DNA of 64,000 nt, from the NCBI GenBank assembly GCA_964502995.1, contig CAZCZB010000002.1, forward strand, positions 62,001 to 126,000. Reading direction: 5' to 3'. Position numbers and translations under genes: made by a program. Below, one piece after another: positions 1 to 8,681 of the stretch (position 1 is the stretch's first letter; every line of letters begins with the position of its first letter). This stretch comes from Bin87 sp964502995. Its GTDB lineage: Bacteria; Chloroflexota; Dehalococcoidia; Lucifugimonadales; UBA3495. The notes below the pieces were generated by a model. That model did not search any database and had not been told where the DNA came from. It worked only from the letters and a program-made list of their open reading frames with translations.

Positions 1-1262
1 CTCATCTGCGCCGTCGCGATCCTCAAGCGTATGCCCCATAACGATCAAATCGGCCACCCGCGCCAGATCACCGGCAGCGTCGTCGGAATCGGGCAGGTCC
101 AGGTTTTCCATCGCCTCGGCCAGTGATTCGTCGTAGTTGGGTTGGGGCGGGTCTGCCGGCGCCGCAGCGGCCCGTTCCGCCCGCGGCGGGGCTTCGACAA
201 CCGGGCCGTCCTCCGATTCATCGTCGTCGGATTGGAACGCGGGCCCGGGATCATCAAGGGAGACGGGGGTGCCCTCTTCGGCGTCATCGGGCTCGGTGTC
301 GGCCCGGTCCGCCCGCAAGTCATCCATCTGTTCCGTTTCGTCGTCCTCATCCCTGACGGACGGGACGGGGTCAGGCTCGTCGGCCATCAGGATCCAGTCG
401 ACGAGGTCCACGCTCCTGATCTTGATGTTCCCCTCTTCGGCCACCCGCAGCATCAGCTTTTTGAATCCGGAGAACCCGAGTTTCCGCTCGTCGAAGCCGG
501 CGATGCGGCGCACCAACCGTTGTTTCAGCGACGTGAGCAGAAGGGTATGACCGGCGGTCCGTTCGGTGCGAATCACGTCCTCGATGGCGCGAATGACCTC
601 GGGCAACTGGTGTCGGCCGGGGTTGCTCAACTGTGTCGCGGCGGGCTGCCGGTTGCGCGCATAGGGACCGCGCGGCGCTGGCTGTTCCGGTTCGATGGGG
701 TCCACATCCGCGTCATAGAAAATCAGGCCGTCCACGTGGTCGGCCATGCGGCGGGAGGTTGCCCAGGAAACACCGACCACCAACACCCGCTTGCCAACGG
801 CGCGCAGGGAGTTGATGACGTGGATGAAATCCGAGTCTCCCGAAACGAGGACGAACGTGTTGATGTTCGGGAAGTTGTGCGCCGTATCAATGCAGTCCGC
901 GGTCATCTTGACGTCAACGCTGTTCTTGACGGCAATGGTGCGACCGGGATTGTAGGATCCGGTCACCGGCAGCCTGGTGGGCACATAAACCGGCTCAATG
1001 CCGGCCGCATAGAGCGAGGGAGGATCCTGGATGAATTGGCTCGCGCCTTTCAGTTCCGGAGCGCGCGTAACCCAGTCGGCATAGGCCTTGCCGNNNNNNN
1101 NNNCACCACCCGGCCGTGGTTGGAGACTTCTTCCTTGAGTGCGGATACGTTGGGCGTTCTGCCCCGCACCGCCAGGCTGATTTTGAAGTTCTCCCAGTCT
1201 ATGAATAGTGCTACGTCTTCACTGAATGCCGGGTTGCCATTGGACTGTTGAATAGCGATGAT
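1..1262 (-). CDS. NYN (LabA/DUF88-like) domain protein with OST-HTH/LOTUS domain; partial, interrupted by assembly gap
   Basis: Reading right to left, the protein opens with the NYN/LabA signature: LFIDWENFKISL, then KAYADWVTRAPE, and VSGDSDFIHVINSLRA followed by KRVLVVGV. These carry the acidic residues of the PIN-like NYN fold, a putative metal-dependent RNase. A second domain at about 360-600 matches an OST-HTH/LOTUS RNA-binding module (EVIRAIEDVIRTE, then FSGFKKLMLRVAEEGNIKI). The tail is very acidic and stays open to base 1, so the 3' end lies outside. The run of 10 N at 1094-1103 puts the two halves out of frame; a true gap of 2 modulo 3 would restore it. No ATG, GTG or TTG lies in frame after the upstream stop at 1269-1271, so an ATC at 1260-1262 behind GAGGT is the only candidate seen. 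NYN plus LOTUS is a common bacterial pairing; the substrate is unknown. Confidence 0.85.
1094..1103. other. Assembly gap (10 N) inside the NYN-LOTUS gene
   Basis: Ten consecutive N. The coding frame on the right (ending in Gly-Arg-Val-Val) and on the left (Gly-Lys-Ala-Tyr-Ala-Asp-Trp) are offset by one base across it. Ten is therefore a placeholder length. Comparison with the usual LabA spacing suggests that only about one residue is missing. Confidence 0.95.
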
Positions 1263-1302
1263 GGTACCTCATGGTGCTCATTCTCTGAGCGTTTCGCATT
1301 AA

Positions 1303-1331
1303 AGTGTATTCTTGCCGCCGAAGAGCGTCAA
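1303..1331 (-). promoter_or_regulatory. Sigma70-type promoter for the NYN-LOTUS gene
   Basis: On the minus strand TTGACG (1331-1326) is followed after 17 bases by TACACT (1308-1303). Transcription would start near 1296, about 35 bases before the proposed start of the NYN-LOTUS gene. Confidence 0.6.
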
Positions 1332-1418
1332 GTTACGACGAATAACGGCGAACGCTGAACCGATTGAGATTACCGGACAACCGGGTCAGCATCCATTCGC
1401 CGTCACGCCGTTGTCCGG

Positions 1419-3350
1419 TTACTGCGACCCGACGACATGGTCGTACCGCTCCAGGCACGATTGCACTACAAGGTCCACGTCTTCCGCAAGCAGATGACCA
1501 TCCGAGACCATGACGTGCGCCGCGGTTTTGACCTGCGCGGCGTAATCCTCTCGCCCGGCGTAACGCTCCTCAATGGAAAGGCGTGGATCATTGTATCGGT
1601 TCCGCTGCTCAGCCGTCGCGGGGAACCAGTGGGACGATCCCTGCATTGAAATCAACTGCTCCGGCGCCCCGGTGTCAGGATGCCGCAGATTCCAGCCGGT
1701 GTGCGTACCCACAGGTACCGTGAGATCGGGCAAACGGATGCCCGCCAGGTCGTTGCCATCGGCATCAGCCGCGGGCACCAGGTGGGGATACTCCCGGCCT
1801 TCGCTGACCGGATACCGCGCGATCCCATGCGCCGCATCGGGGCCAACGTCCAACTCGCGAACCCGCCAGAGACGATCGGTGTCTGGAGTGGCACGGTCGG
1901 GCACCGACGGCACGCCTCTCAGGTATGCGTCTTGTCCCACCGCAGTACCGTCATCCAGTCGCGGGTGCTGACTCGCCGGCGGTTCGACGCCTTCCGATAC
2001 CCAGCGATCCAGGTTGAACAGCGCGGCACGCAACAGTGGGATGTAGTCCACCGCGTTGTATGGGTGCATGCCGGTGGACCCGTCGGGTCCCTGCCCAACC
2101 ATCAGTTCGACCGCACCCGGGAGATGCTGGGTTCCGGCAAACAGATACCGTCGGGTTTCTGGCGCGGGTTCCAGGTCCCCGGTACCCGACGTGTCGATGT
2201 GGGTGAGACTGGCATCGCCGCGCCAATACTCGGCCGCCGAGTCGGTGTAAATGATCTTCGGCACTGCATCGAGTTCACGCAGGCGGTTCAGGAGCCCATC
2301 GGTCTGCTCGGTCAGCGTGTCGGTGAGATTGTTGTCGGAAAACGGGAACTGGTGCCCGAATCCCGGGTTGGACTGGCACGAGGGTTGGGCGAAGCGGTGA
2401 TTGAATTCACCCATGCGTCCACCGGCCACGTGGGGCAGCAACCCGTCGAATACTTGCCGGCCCCCTTCGTCAACGTTCAGACCGAGGTACACCATGTGGC
2501 GCAACAGACGGCCGCACTGGGAAACGCCGTGCCCGTAGATGCGCTCATAACCGCCGGAAATGTCCGTGGGGTTTCTGAAACGGGCGGCCGCGTCTCTGAT
2601 GGCCAACATCCCGCAACCGACCACCACCGGCCTGGCCGCCTTGTAGATTGCATAGTAAATCCTGCCGGGCCGGAAACCCGTATCCAGCGTGATGTGTTCG
2701 GCGTCGGGGAAGCGCCATTGCGAGCGTGGGATCACAGTGTCGGGACCGTCCTCCCAGTCACGCACCATCAGGACGGCGTCGGGATCGTCCAGGTCGGCCA
2801 CGGGATACGGCTGATGATCGCGGTTGGCGAGCAGGCGGGTGTTTTCCGCGATGTTGGGCCGCATTTCCACGCACGCCTGGCCCGAAACGGGTTGACCGTC
2901 GATGACGATTTCCGGCGCGTCCAGTCCCAGCAGCGCGTCGCTCCGGTACACATCCCACTGCCAACCGATGGAGAGGATCGAATAGCCGTGATTGAGCAGA
3001 AACCCGTCGCCTACTGGCACTTCGGATGACGTGATCGGAGGCGTCGGCCCGCGATTGAAAAACGCCACCGTCCGCCGTCGCCCTCTGTTGACGATTTCGA
3101 CGATCAACCGGCCGTTGCCGGCGTCTGATTCGCTGGGCGCAATCAGGGTGAAATCGGACTCGAACCGAACGCGGCCGGCGCCGTCAACGGGAGCGTGCTG
3201 CAGATCTACGATGGCGGCATTGGCAGGATTCGCCGGGTCCACCGAAAACGACAGGGTGCCTTCGGTTCTCACGTATTCGCCGTGGTCGCCAAATGATTGA
3301 CCACCGGCATAGGGTGTGCGGCTTGTTATGTTAACGTCAGTTACAGGCAT
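1419..3350 (-). CDS. Alpha/beta hydrolase domain-containing protein (Abhydrolase_10-like)
   Basis: A 643-residue soluble protein without signal peptide. It resembles the large alpha/beta-hydrolase-domain family PF20091: an N-terminal beta region with EIVNRGRR and SIGWQWDV, then a nucleophile elbow around residue 277 (GHGVSQCGRLLRHM) in the GxSQxGR form typical of that family. Members are predicted esterases or hydrolases and the substrate is unknown. The start at 3350 is preferred over the in-frame ATG at 3362, because GGAG lies six bases upstream of the former and nothing comparable precedes the latter. It is transcribed alone, and the upstream aquaporin gene is divergent. Confidence 0.8.
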   Translation of the reverse strand: MPVTDVNITSRTPYAGGQSFGDHGEYVRTEGTLSFSVDPANPANAAIVDLQHAPVDGAGRVRFESDFTLIAPSESDAGNGRLIVEIVNRGRRRTVAFFNRGPTPPITSSEVPVGDGFLLNHGYSILSIGWQWDVYRSDALLGLDAPEIVIDGQPVSGQACVEMRPNIAENTRLLANRDHQPYPVADLDDPDAVLMVRDWEDGPDTVIPRSQWRFPDAEHITLDTGFRPGRIYYAIYKAARPVVVGCGMLAIRDAAARFRNPTDISGGYERIYGHGVSQCGRLLRHMVYLGLNVDEGGRQVFDGLLPHVAGGRMGEFNHRFAQPSCQSNPGFGHQFPFSDNNLTDTLTEQTDGLLNRLRELDAVPKIIYTDSAAEYWRGDASLTHIDTSGTGDLEPAPETRRYLFAGTQHLPGAVELMVGQGPDGSTGMHPYNAVDYIPLLRAALFNLDRWVSEGVEPPASQHPRLDDGTAVGQDAYLRGVPSVPDRATPDTDRLWRVRELDVGPDAAHGIARYPVSEGREYPHLVPAADADGNDLAGIRLPDLTVPVGTHTGWNLRHPDTGAPEQLISMQGSSHWFPATAEQRNRYNDPRLSIEERYAGREDYAAQVKTAAHVMVSDGHLLAEDVDLVVQSCLERYDHVVGSQ

Positions 3351-3424
3351 TACGAACTCCATGAGGCCAATACGTGATGACGCGATGGTAGCAACGCCCC
3401 CGCTCGCCGGTCAAACCGTAACAG

Positions 3425-3453
3425 TTGACCGGGCCCGATTGAGGATTTAGACT
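3425..3453 (+). promoter_or_regulatory. Sigma70-type promoter upstream of the aquaporin gene
   Basis: TTGACC (3425-3430), a 17-base spacer and TAGACT (3448-3453) lie about 110 bases upstream of the aquaporin start, in the divergent gap. No stronger candidate is closer to the gene. Confidence 0.45.
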
Positions 3454-3565
3454 GCCTCGCCGTGGAGAACTCGGTTTACATGCGCACCTCGCTTTTCGGG
3501 CAGGCGAGCGTCTCATCCGCCGGTTTTTTGCATTTGAGCCGTTCGGTTCGATGGGAGCGCCGCTG

Positions 3566-4231
3566 ATGCCATCGTTGGTCCGACGGCTGGCGGCAGAGGC
3601 CGTCGGAACCGCCTTTCTGCTGATGTCGGTGATCGGCAGTGGCATTGCGGCAGAGCGTTTGAGTCCGGGCGACGTTGGGTTGCAACTTTTTGAGAACGCG
3701 GTGGCGACGGCGTTCGCGCTCATGGCATTAATCTGGGCATTCGGTCCAATTTCGGGCGCGCACTTCAACCCGGCGGTAACACTGGCCGATGTGGTGTTGA
3801 AAGGCAGGCCGGTACGCGACGGGGCGGCCTACGTGGTTGCACAGGTGGCCGGCGGCGTTGTCGGCACGATCCTGGCCAACCTGATGTTCTCTTTGCCGCC
3901 CGTCGTGGTGTCAACCAAGGTCCGGGGCGGCCCCGGCCAATGGTTGGGGGAGGTAATCGCCACCCTCGGCCTGCTGATGGTGATCTTCCTGATACCGCGC
4001 GGCCGGGGCGCGGTGGTGGCGGTCGCCGTGGGAGCGTACATCGGGGCGGCGTACTTCTTCACCTCATCCACGAGTTTTGCCAACCCGGCGGTTACGATTT
4101 CGCGGATGTTCTCCGACACGTTCGCCGGCATCAACCCTGGTTCGGTTCCATTGTTCATCGCCATGCAGTTGGTGGGAGCGGCGCTGGCGATCGGGCTGGT
4201 TTGGTTTCTGGTGGGACGGCAGCGGGGGTAA
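3566..4231 (+). CDS. MIP/aquaporin family channel
   Basis: A 221-residue membrane protein with six hydrophobic segments and the two half-helix motifs of the family: HFNPAVT (NPA at about 68-70) and FANPAVTISR (NPA at about 173-175) with the selectivity-filter Arg at about 180. The stretch after the second NPA (SDTFAGINP) is like bacterial AqpS-type channels, which often sit in arsenic loci, but no ars gene is present here. It should pass water or small uncharged solutes. The start at 3566 is chosen because GGGAG lies eight bases upstream; an ATG at 3551 is also in frame. Confidence 0.9.
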   Translation: MPSLVRRLAAEAVGTAFLLMSVIGSGIAAERLSPGDVGLQLFENAVATAFALMALIWAFGPISGAHFNPAVTLADVVLKGRPVRDGAAYVVAQVAGGVVGTILANLMFSLPPVVVSTKVRGGPGQWLGEVIATLGLLMVIFLIPRGRGAVVAVAVGAYIGAAYFFTSSTSFANPAVTISRMFSDTFAGINPGSVPLFIAMQLVGAALAIGLVWFLVGRQRG

Positions 4232-4300
4232 GGGACGGGATGTGGCGTAAAGTCCACGACAGGATTTGCAGGATGTTGGATTTCGGGTTGTGATAAAGGG

Positions 4301-5170
4301 TCAGCCGGTTTTGGGGACGTAGATCCAGCCTTCGAGTTGGGCCATGAGTTTTTCGCCGTTGGTGGCATTCGGATGGCGGAAACACCCGGCGTCTTGTGCC
4401 CACATAGCCGCCCCGACGGCGGCGACTAAAGAGTCCAGGCAATCGTCGTTGGCGAGGCAATCACCCCGAACGGATGCCAGGTTGGGGACGGTGATTCCCG
4501 ACGCATCGGACAGATTGTCCAGAATGACGCGCCGCAGCTCCTGGGATCGTCGTCCTTTTTTGTATCCCTTGAATGGTAACCCCAGGGATCTCAGTAGCGC
4601 GCCGGGCATCAGTTCCAACAGGGTGACTACGTTGCCGTCGGCGGCGGGCGCCGGCAGCGGCGGAACGTGCCATCGGCTGGGTTGCTCCAGGCGCCAGCGG
4701 CGCATCAGGTTCATTCCGCGAAATGTCATGGGCACCATGTTGGGATTCACCGAGTGCAGCGGCGAATAGCTTTCGGGATGGTAACGGCGGTCGCCGGCCC
4801 GCTTGGGTTCGCCGTGTGCGGCGACGAACTCGTTGCGCGACGCCCAGAAGCCGTCCAGCGTCATCTCCGCCAACGCATCCCAAACATCTGGCATTGCCAG
4901 CGCAGGTCGGCCGTCGCCCAAATGGGCCGCAAATGCGGCGGGTACGCCGAACGGAAAATCCAGGGCGGCGACAGCCGGCGTCGGTAGCGCCAGCAACACG
5001 TGATACAGCTCCTCGCGCTGCACTCGCCACGCACCGTCCAATACCAGGTGATGGTCAGCGTCGAACCTGCCCCGGGTCATCCATGTATTGTTGTCGGCTC
5101 GGGCGCCGCTGAAATCGACGCCTACGATATTCGACGGTTGCAACGGCCGCAGGTTGCGCGTGATTCCCAT
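4301..5170 (-). CDS. DUF429 family protein (predicted RNase H-fold nuclease)
   Basis: A 289-residue protein. The N-terminus NIVGVDFSGARADNN carries the conserved GVDFSGA of DUF429, and VAALDFPFGVP supplies the second acidic strand; a C-terminal DDCLDSLVAAVGAAMWA is the third. DUF429 proteins are predicted to have an RNase H-like fold with Asp residues at these positions; no substrate is established. The ATG at 5170 lacks a Shine-Dalgarno sequence. A TATTCT box ends only five bases upstream of it, which would fit a leaderless message. Upstream in-frame codons would run into the divergent lyase gene. It is convergent with the aquaporin gene. Confidence 0.75.
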   Translation of the reverse strand: MGITRNLRPLQPSNIVGVDFSGARADNNTWMTRGRFDADHHLVLDGAWRVQREELYHVLLALPTPAVAALDFPFGVPAAFAAHLGDGRPALAMPDVWDALAEMTLDGFWASRNEFVAAHGEPKRAGDRRYHPESYSPLHSVNPNMVPMTFRGMNLMRRWRLEQPSRWHVPPLPAPAADGNVVTLLELMPGALLRSLGLPFKGYKKGRRSQELRRVILDNLSDASGITVPNLASVRGDCLANDDCLDSLVAAVGAAMWAQDAGCFRHPNATNGEKLMAQLEGWIYVPKTG

Positions 5171-5181
5171 TCGGTTAGAAT
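5154..5181 (+). promoter_or_regulatory. Possible promoter of the oxaloacetate decarboxylase-like gene
   Basis: TTGCGC (5154-5159), a 16-base spacer and a good -10 TAGAAT (5176-5181) lie 55 bases upstream of the start. The complementary strand of the same box reads TATTCT just upstream of the divergent DUF429 gene, so the site may serve both directions. Confidence 0.4.
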
Positions 5182-5236
5182 ACACGCGAGCAGACGCTAA
5201 CGCTGCAACAGGCTGGAATGAAGGAGCCAACTGGAT

Positions 5237-6088
5237 ATGGATTACACCAAGCGAAGGGAGAGGTATCGAGGGGTGCTGGCCGGCGATGTGTGCGTGCATC
5301 CCGGTTCCGTTTTTGACCCTATTTCGGCACGGATCGCAGAGGACCTGGGGTTCGAGGTCGGCATGTTCGCCGGATCAATCGCCAGCGGAACGGTGCTGGG
5401 CGCGCCCGACTACGTGGTGCTGACCCTCAGCGAGTTCGCCGAGCAGATCTACCGCATCTGCCGCGCCGGCGAGTTGAGCCTCATGGTAGATGCTGATCAC
5501 GGCTACGGCAACGCTCTCAGCGTGAAGCGCACGGTTGAAGAATTGGAAGCGGCGGGAGTCTCCGCGTTGACCATTGAGGATACCGTGTTGCCGATGCAGT
5601 TTGGCGGCGGCGCGCGGTTCATTTCTCTGGAAGAGGGCGTGGGCAAGATGAAAGCCGCGCTTTCCGGACGCACCGACCCCAATCTCGTCGTGGCAGGACG
5701 CACCAGCAGCCTGGCCGAAGGACTCGACGAGTGCATCCGCCGCGTCAAGGCCTACGAGGCCGCCGGCGTGGACGCGATTTTCCTGGCGGGCGCGAGCACC
5801 AGGGCCGAAGTCGAGGCGGTCAACGCCGAGCTGAACATTCCGCTGCTGCTGGGCGGCGCCGGCGGCGAACTGTCCGACAAGGCGTGGTTGGGCCAGAACG
5901 GCGTTCGCGTGGCGTTGCAGGGCCACTTGCCCTTCCAGGCCGCCATCAAGGCCGTGTACGACACCCTGAAAGCTCTGCGCGACGGCGTGGCGCCGGGTGA
6001 CCTGCGCGACTCCCTGGCGTCGGCGGATTTGATCGCCCAGGTGACCCGCAAGGACGACTACGACAAGCAAATCGCCGACTACCTCTGA
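5237..6088 (+). CDS. Isocitrate lyase/PEP mutase superfamily protein, probable oxaloacetate decarboxylase
   Basis: A 283-residue TIM-barrel enzyme. DADHGYGNALSVKRT (about 85-99) is the metal-binding stretch and is almost identical in pattern to PA4872, the Mg-dependent oxaloacetate decarboxylase of Pseudomonas. SVFDPISARIAEDLGFEVG and ALTIEDTVLPMQFG also follow that subgroup rather than phosphonopyruvate hydrolase or methylisocitrate lyase, which carry a Cys-containing loop not seen here. The expected reaction is oxaloacetate to pyruvate and CO2; another 2-oxo-acid is possible. AAGGAG lies ten bases before the ATG. A VOC gene follows 53 bases later on the same strand and may be co-transcribed. 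Confidence 0.85.
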   Translation: MDYTKRRERYRGVLAGDVCVHPGSVFDPISARIAEDLGFEVGMFAGSIASGTVLGAPDYVVLTLSEFAEQIYRICRAGELSLMVDADHGYGNALSVKRTVEELEAAGVSALTIEDTVLPMQFGGGARFISLEEGVGKMKAALSGRTDPNLVVAGRTSSLAEGLDECIRRVKAYEAAGVDAIFLAGASTRAEVEAVNAELNIPLLLGGAGGELSDKAWLGQNGVRVALQGHLPFQAAIKAVYDTLKALRDGVAPGDLRDSLASADLIAQVTRKDDYDKQIADYL

Positions 6089-6141
6089 TCAACAGATCGT
6101 CCCGACAAACCCCGTACCGCAACTATCCGGAGGAACCCACC

Positions 6142-6531
6142 ATGAAATTCGTCTGCAACCACCTGCATCTGAGGAGCGAAGACCCTGACAACGCAGCCAA
6201 GTTCTACGTCGATAACTTCGGCGCGGAGATTGTGTCCACCCGCCCGCTGGCCAACACCGTGTCCCACCAGCTTGAGCTGGACGGCCGACCGTTGCTGACC
6301 GTTTCCGGGGAGGCTGAGGGCGAGAACGCCGTGCCCGGCTCAACGCACCCGCGCTTCGGCCTGGACCACTTCGGGTTTGAGACCGACGACATCCAGAGCG
6401 CTTTCGAAACGTTCAGGTCCAACGGCGCCAACATCATCTGTGAACCCTGGACGATGCCGTCGGGGTCGCAGGTAATGTTCGTCGAAGCGCCGGACAAGGT
6501 GAGCCTGGAGATCATCCAGCGGCCTGCATAA
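6142..6531 (+). CDS. VOC (glyoxalase/dioxygenase fold) family protein
   Basis: A 129-residue single-module VOC protein, with two beta-alpha-beta-beta-beta units. Likely metal ligands are His in CNHLHL near the N-terminus, His in GLDHFGFET in the middle and Glu in VSLEIIQ near the end. The family covers glyoxalases, ring-cleavage dioxygenases, epimerases and resistance proteins, so no reaction can be named. CCGGAGG lies eight bases upstream of the ATG. It follows the oxaloacetate decarboxylase-like gene and is closed by a strong terminator at 6557. Confidence 0.85.
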   Translation: MKFVCNHLHLRSEDPDNAAKFYVDNFGAEIVSTRPLANTVSHQLELDGRPLLTVSGEAEGENAVPGSTHPRFGLDHFGFETDDIQSAFETFRSNGANIICEPWTMPSGSQVMFVEAPDKVSLEIIQRPA

Positions 6532-6556
6532 AGGCGCGGCACTGTCAGCCATGCCT

Positions 6557-6583
6557 GGGGCGTCCTTGTGGACGCCCCTTTTT
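6557..6583 (+). terminator. Rho-independent terminator after the VOC gene
   Basis: A perfect nine-base stem, GGGGCGTCC (6557-6565) and GGACGCCCC (6570-6578), with a TTGT loop is followed by TTTTT. It starts 25 bases after the VOC stop codon and is the best intrinsic terminator in the window. Confidence 0.85.
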
Positions 6584-6593
6584 CTTGCGCGGC

Positions 6594-6599
6594 TATAAT
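6594..6599 (+). promoter_or_regulatory. Consensus -10 box upstream of the first Uma2 gene
   Basis: TATAAT at 6594-6599 sits 36 bases before the Uma2 start; no good -35 is present at 16-18 bases. A short inverted repeat (GTGG-TGAG-CCAC, 6600-6611) immediately follows and would lie at the transcription start, a plausible operator position. Confidence 0.45.
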
Positions 6600-6634
6600 G
6601 TGGTGAGCCACCATAATCCCGGACGGTGAAAAGC

Positions 6635-7348
6635 ATGGCGACCGCGACGATAACCAAGCTGCCCGAACGCCGAAAGTTCAACGTGGACGAATACTTTGCC
6701 ATGGGCCAGGCCGGCATCCTGACGAAAGGCGACGGAATCGAGCTGCTGGGCGGAGAACTGTTCTGCAAGTATGACGGCCGGCGGCGGCGTTTCACGGTTG
6801 AAGAATACTATGCGATGGCCGAGGCGGGCATTCTCAGGCCCGATGAGCGGGTTGAACTGCTGGCGGGCGAAATAATTGAGGTGGCGCCAATCGGCAGTAA
6901 GCATGCCTACTGCGTTACCCGTTTTTCGGAGGATTTTTTTACGAAGCTGGGCAGATACATCACGGTAAGAGTACAAAACCCGGTGCGGCTGGCGGCTGGA
7001 AACGAGCCGGAGCCGGATATCGCCATTGTGTATCGAAAGGACGATGGTTACGTTTCAGCACACCCCGGGCCTGAAGACATCGCCTTGTTGCCTGAAGACA
7101 TCGCCTTGTTGATCGAAGTAGCGGATTCGACCGCAAGTTTCGACCGCCGGCACAAGCTGCCTATGTACGCCATGCACGGGATACCGGAAGTGTGGCTGGG
7201 CGACATCAACGCCCGCAGCGTCGAGATCCATGACGAACCAATGGCCGGCGGCTACGCGCGGGTGCGGGTTTACGGGCTGGACGAATCCCTTTCACCGGCG
7301 GCGTTTCCTGACGCGCGGATCTCAGTCGCCGACGTAATTCCTCAGTAG
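6635..7348 (+). CDS. Uma2 family endonuclease-like protein with duplicated N-terminal segment
   Basis: A 237-residue Uma2 (DUF820) protein of the PD-(D/E)xK nuclease fold: PEPDIAIVYR, ALLIEVADST and DRRHKLPMYAMHGIPEVWLGD give the acidic and lysine residues. The N-terminal module is present twice in tandem: ERRKFNVDEYFAMGQAGIL (about 11-29) and RRFTVEEYYAMAEAGIL (about 51-67), each followed by an ELL(G/A)GE block. A short PEDIALL repeat lies further on. The ATG at 6635 is preferred because GGTGA lies five bases upstream; a GTG at 6626 is also open. Uma2 proteins are widespread in Chloroflexota and cyanobacteria without established function. Confidence 0.8.
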   Translation: MATATITKLPERRKFNVDEYFAMGQAGILTKGDGIELLGGELFCKYDGRRRRFTVEEYYAMAEAGILRPDERVELLAGEIIEVAPIGSKHAYCVTRFSEDFFTKLGRYITVRVQNPVRLAAGNEPEPDIAIVYRKDDGYVSAHPGPEDIALLPEDIALLIEVADSTASFDRRHKLPMYAMHGIPEVWLGDINARSVEIHDEPMAGGYARVRVYGLDESLSPAAFPDARISVADVIPQ

Positions 7349-7356
7349 AGTCCGAG

Positions 7357-8208
7357 TTAGAGGCCGGCGAAAAAGTCGGCGGGCACGGCTTCGCCGGGCG
7401 CTACCGGAGGCTCGGCCCTGATGAAATGCTCGATGCCAATCACCGACGCGGTGACCTCGCGGGGCACCCGTTCGTAGGGCCAATCGGGTTGCAATTGCGT
7501 GAAGTGTCGCTTGATGCAGGCCATCTTCGCGTCCAGGCCCTCGGACACGTCGGACGTGATGTGGATATTGGTAACTTCCACACCGTCGTTGGCCCGGTCC
7601 GGAGCGGGCATGGGAAAATCGATACCGGCCGCCTGCAGCGTCTCCGCCATGTGAACGCGGAACCCCTGGGGACGCACGCTGTAAAACAGGCGATCCGTTT
7701 GATGCGGCTGGATCCCAATGGCCATGTGGTGCGGAAACGCCGTTGGGTCGGCGGCAAGCCGGAACGCGGTGGTGGAGTGGTTGCAGATGGCAATGTGATC
7801 GGGATGGCCGTAGAGCCCATCCTGCCCGAACGTCAGGATCACTTGGGGGCGGAAGCGGCGAATTTCAAACACCAGGCGCGCGACAACCTCATGCTCATCG
7901 GCCTGCACGAACGCCCGGGGGTGGTGATTGTCGTCCCACCCCGCCATGCCGGAATCGCGGTAACCCAGGACGTCGTGTGACTCGATGCCCAGTTCCCTGA
8001 TGGCCTCGGCAAGTTCGGCCCGGCGAACTTCCCCGATAGTTTCGCGAGTGGCGGACCCCGGCTGGCGAATCTCGCCAAGTTCGCCTGAAGTCGTGGTGAT
8101 CAACCGCGCCGTGACCCCACGGGCCGTATGCATGGCAATGGTGCCCCCCACGGGGAATGCTTCGTCGTCAGGATGGGCAAAACAGATGAGAAGGCGATGG
8201 TCGGCCAT
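7357..8208 (-). CDS. PIG-L family deacetylase
   Basis: A 283-residue LmbE/PIG-L protein. AHPDDEAFPVGG near the N-terminus is the zinc-binding motif (AHPDDE), and YGHPDHIAICN in the middle supplies the third zinc ligand. The family hydrolyses N-acetyl groups from glucosaminyl substrates, such as mycothiol or bacillithiol precursors and antibiotic intermediates; which applies here cannot be told. The start at 8208 (MADHRLL) has GGGGA eight bases upstream and is preferred over the GTG at 8223. It is convergent with the Uma2 gene, with nine bases between them. Confidence 0.85.
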   Translation of the reverse strand: MADHRLLICFAHPDDEAFPVGGTIAMHTARGVTARLITTTSGELGEIRQPGSATRETIGEVRRAELAEAIRELGIESHDVLGYRDSGMAGWDDNHHPRAFVQADEHEVVARLVFEIRRFRPQVILTFGQDGLYGHPDHIAICNHSTTAFRLAADPTAFPHHMAIGIQPHQTDRLFYSVRPQGFRVHMAETLQAAGIDFPMPAPDRANDGVEVTNIHITSDVSEGLDAKMACIKRHFTQLQPDWPYERVPREVTASVIGIEHFIRAEPPVAPGEAVPADFFAGL

Positions 8209-8232
8209 TGTTACGATCCCCACGTAAGAATA

Positions 8233-8254
8233 GGGGCGAATATCGATTCGCCCC
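8233..8254. repeat. 3'-end palindrome, GGGGCGAAT subfamily (copy 1)
   Basis: Arms GGGGCGAAT (8233-8241) and ATTCGCCCC (8246-8254) enclose ATCG. It lies 27 bases downstream of the stop codon of the VOC gene at 8282-8641, and upstream of the PIG-L gene on the same strand. Confidence 0.85.
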
Positions 8255-8281
8255 CACGCAGCAATATGCGGCGTTTAGCGG

Positions 8282-8641
8282 TCAGTCGATGACTTCAAGC
8301 ACTTCCAGGATGATTCCCTGGGGGCCTTCAAAGAACATGACACGCCGGCCGCCGCCCACTGTGGTTTCTTCCAGCACGGTAGCGCCACCGTTTTTGAGGT
8401 CTTCGATGGTGCCGTCGATATCGGTGGTGTCGATGGCAATGTGCTCGAACCCATAGTTCTGGGGGTGGGTCTGAGTCTCGATGTGGTCGGTGACGTTGAG
8501 CGGCAGCCCATGGAGGTCAAGCCGGAATCCACCGTTGGCCGTTTCAGCGGTCACGGTCGCGCCCAGGTTCTGCACGTACCAGTCTGCGGTGGACTTGGGA
8601 TCAGGAGTCTTGAGGTGCACGTGATTCAGCGAAAATGCCAT
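8282..8641 (-). CDS. VOC family protein
   Basis: A 119-residue single VOC module, distinct from the one at 6142. Candidate metal ligands are His in LNHVHLKT, His in FEHIAIDTTD and Glu in ILEVLEVID. A Trp-Tyr pair (ADWYVQNLGA) and GLPLNVTDH are typical of the family. The reaction is unknown. AGGAGG lies nine bases before the ATG. The promoter region carries a perfect palindrome over its -10 box (8682-8698), so it may be under repressor control. Confidence 0.85.
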   Translation of the reverse strand: MAFSLNHVHLKTPDPKSTADWYVQNLGATVTAETANGGFRLDLHGLPLNVTDHIETQTHPQNYGFEHIAIDTTDIDGTIEDLKNGGATVLEETTVGGGRRVMFFEGPQGIILEVLEVID

Positions 8642-8681
8642 GACGTTGTTCCTCCTTTTGTGATGTGCGGTTGCCTGAATG

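Noticed and set aside
142..1251. Long plus-strand open frame across the N run
   Set aside because: It is the complement of the NYN-LOTUS gene, which has clear family motifs; its own product has no recognisable domain and low-complexity Arg/Gly/Pro content.
1680..3029. 449-codon plus-strand open frame
   Set aside because: Antisense to the alpha/beta hydrolase gene at 1419-3350, without recognisable domains.
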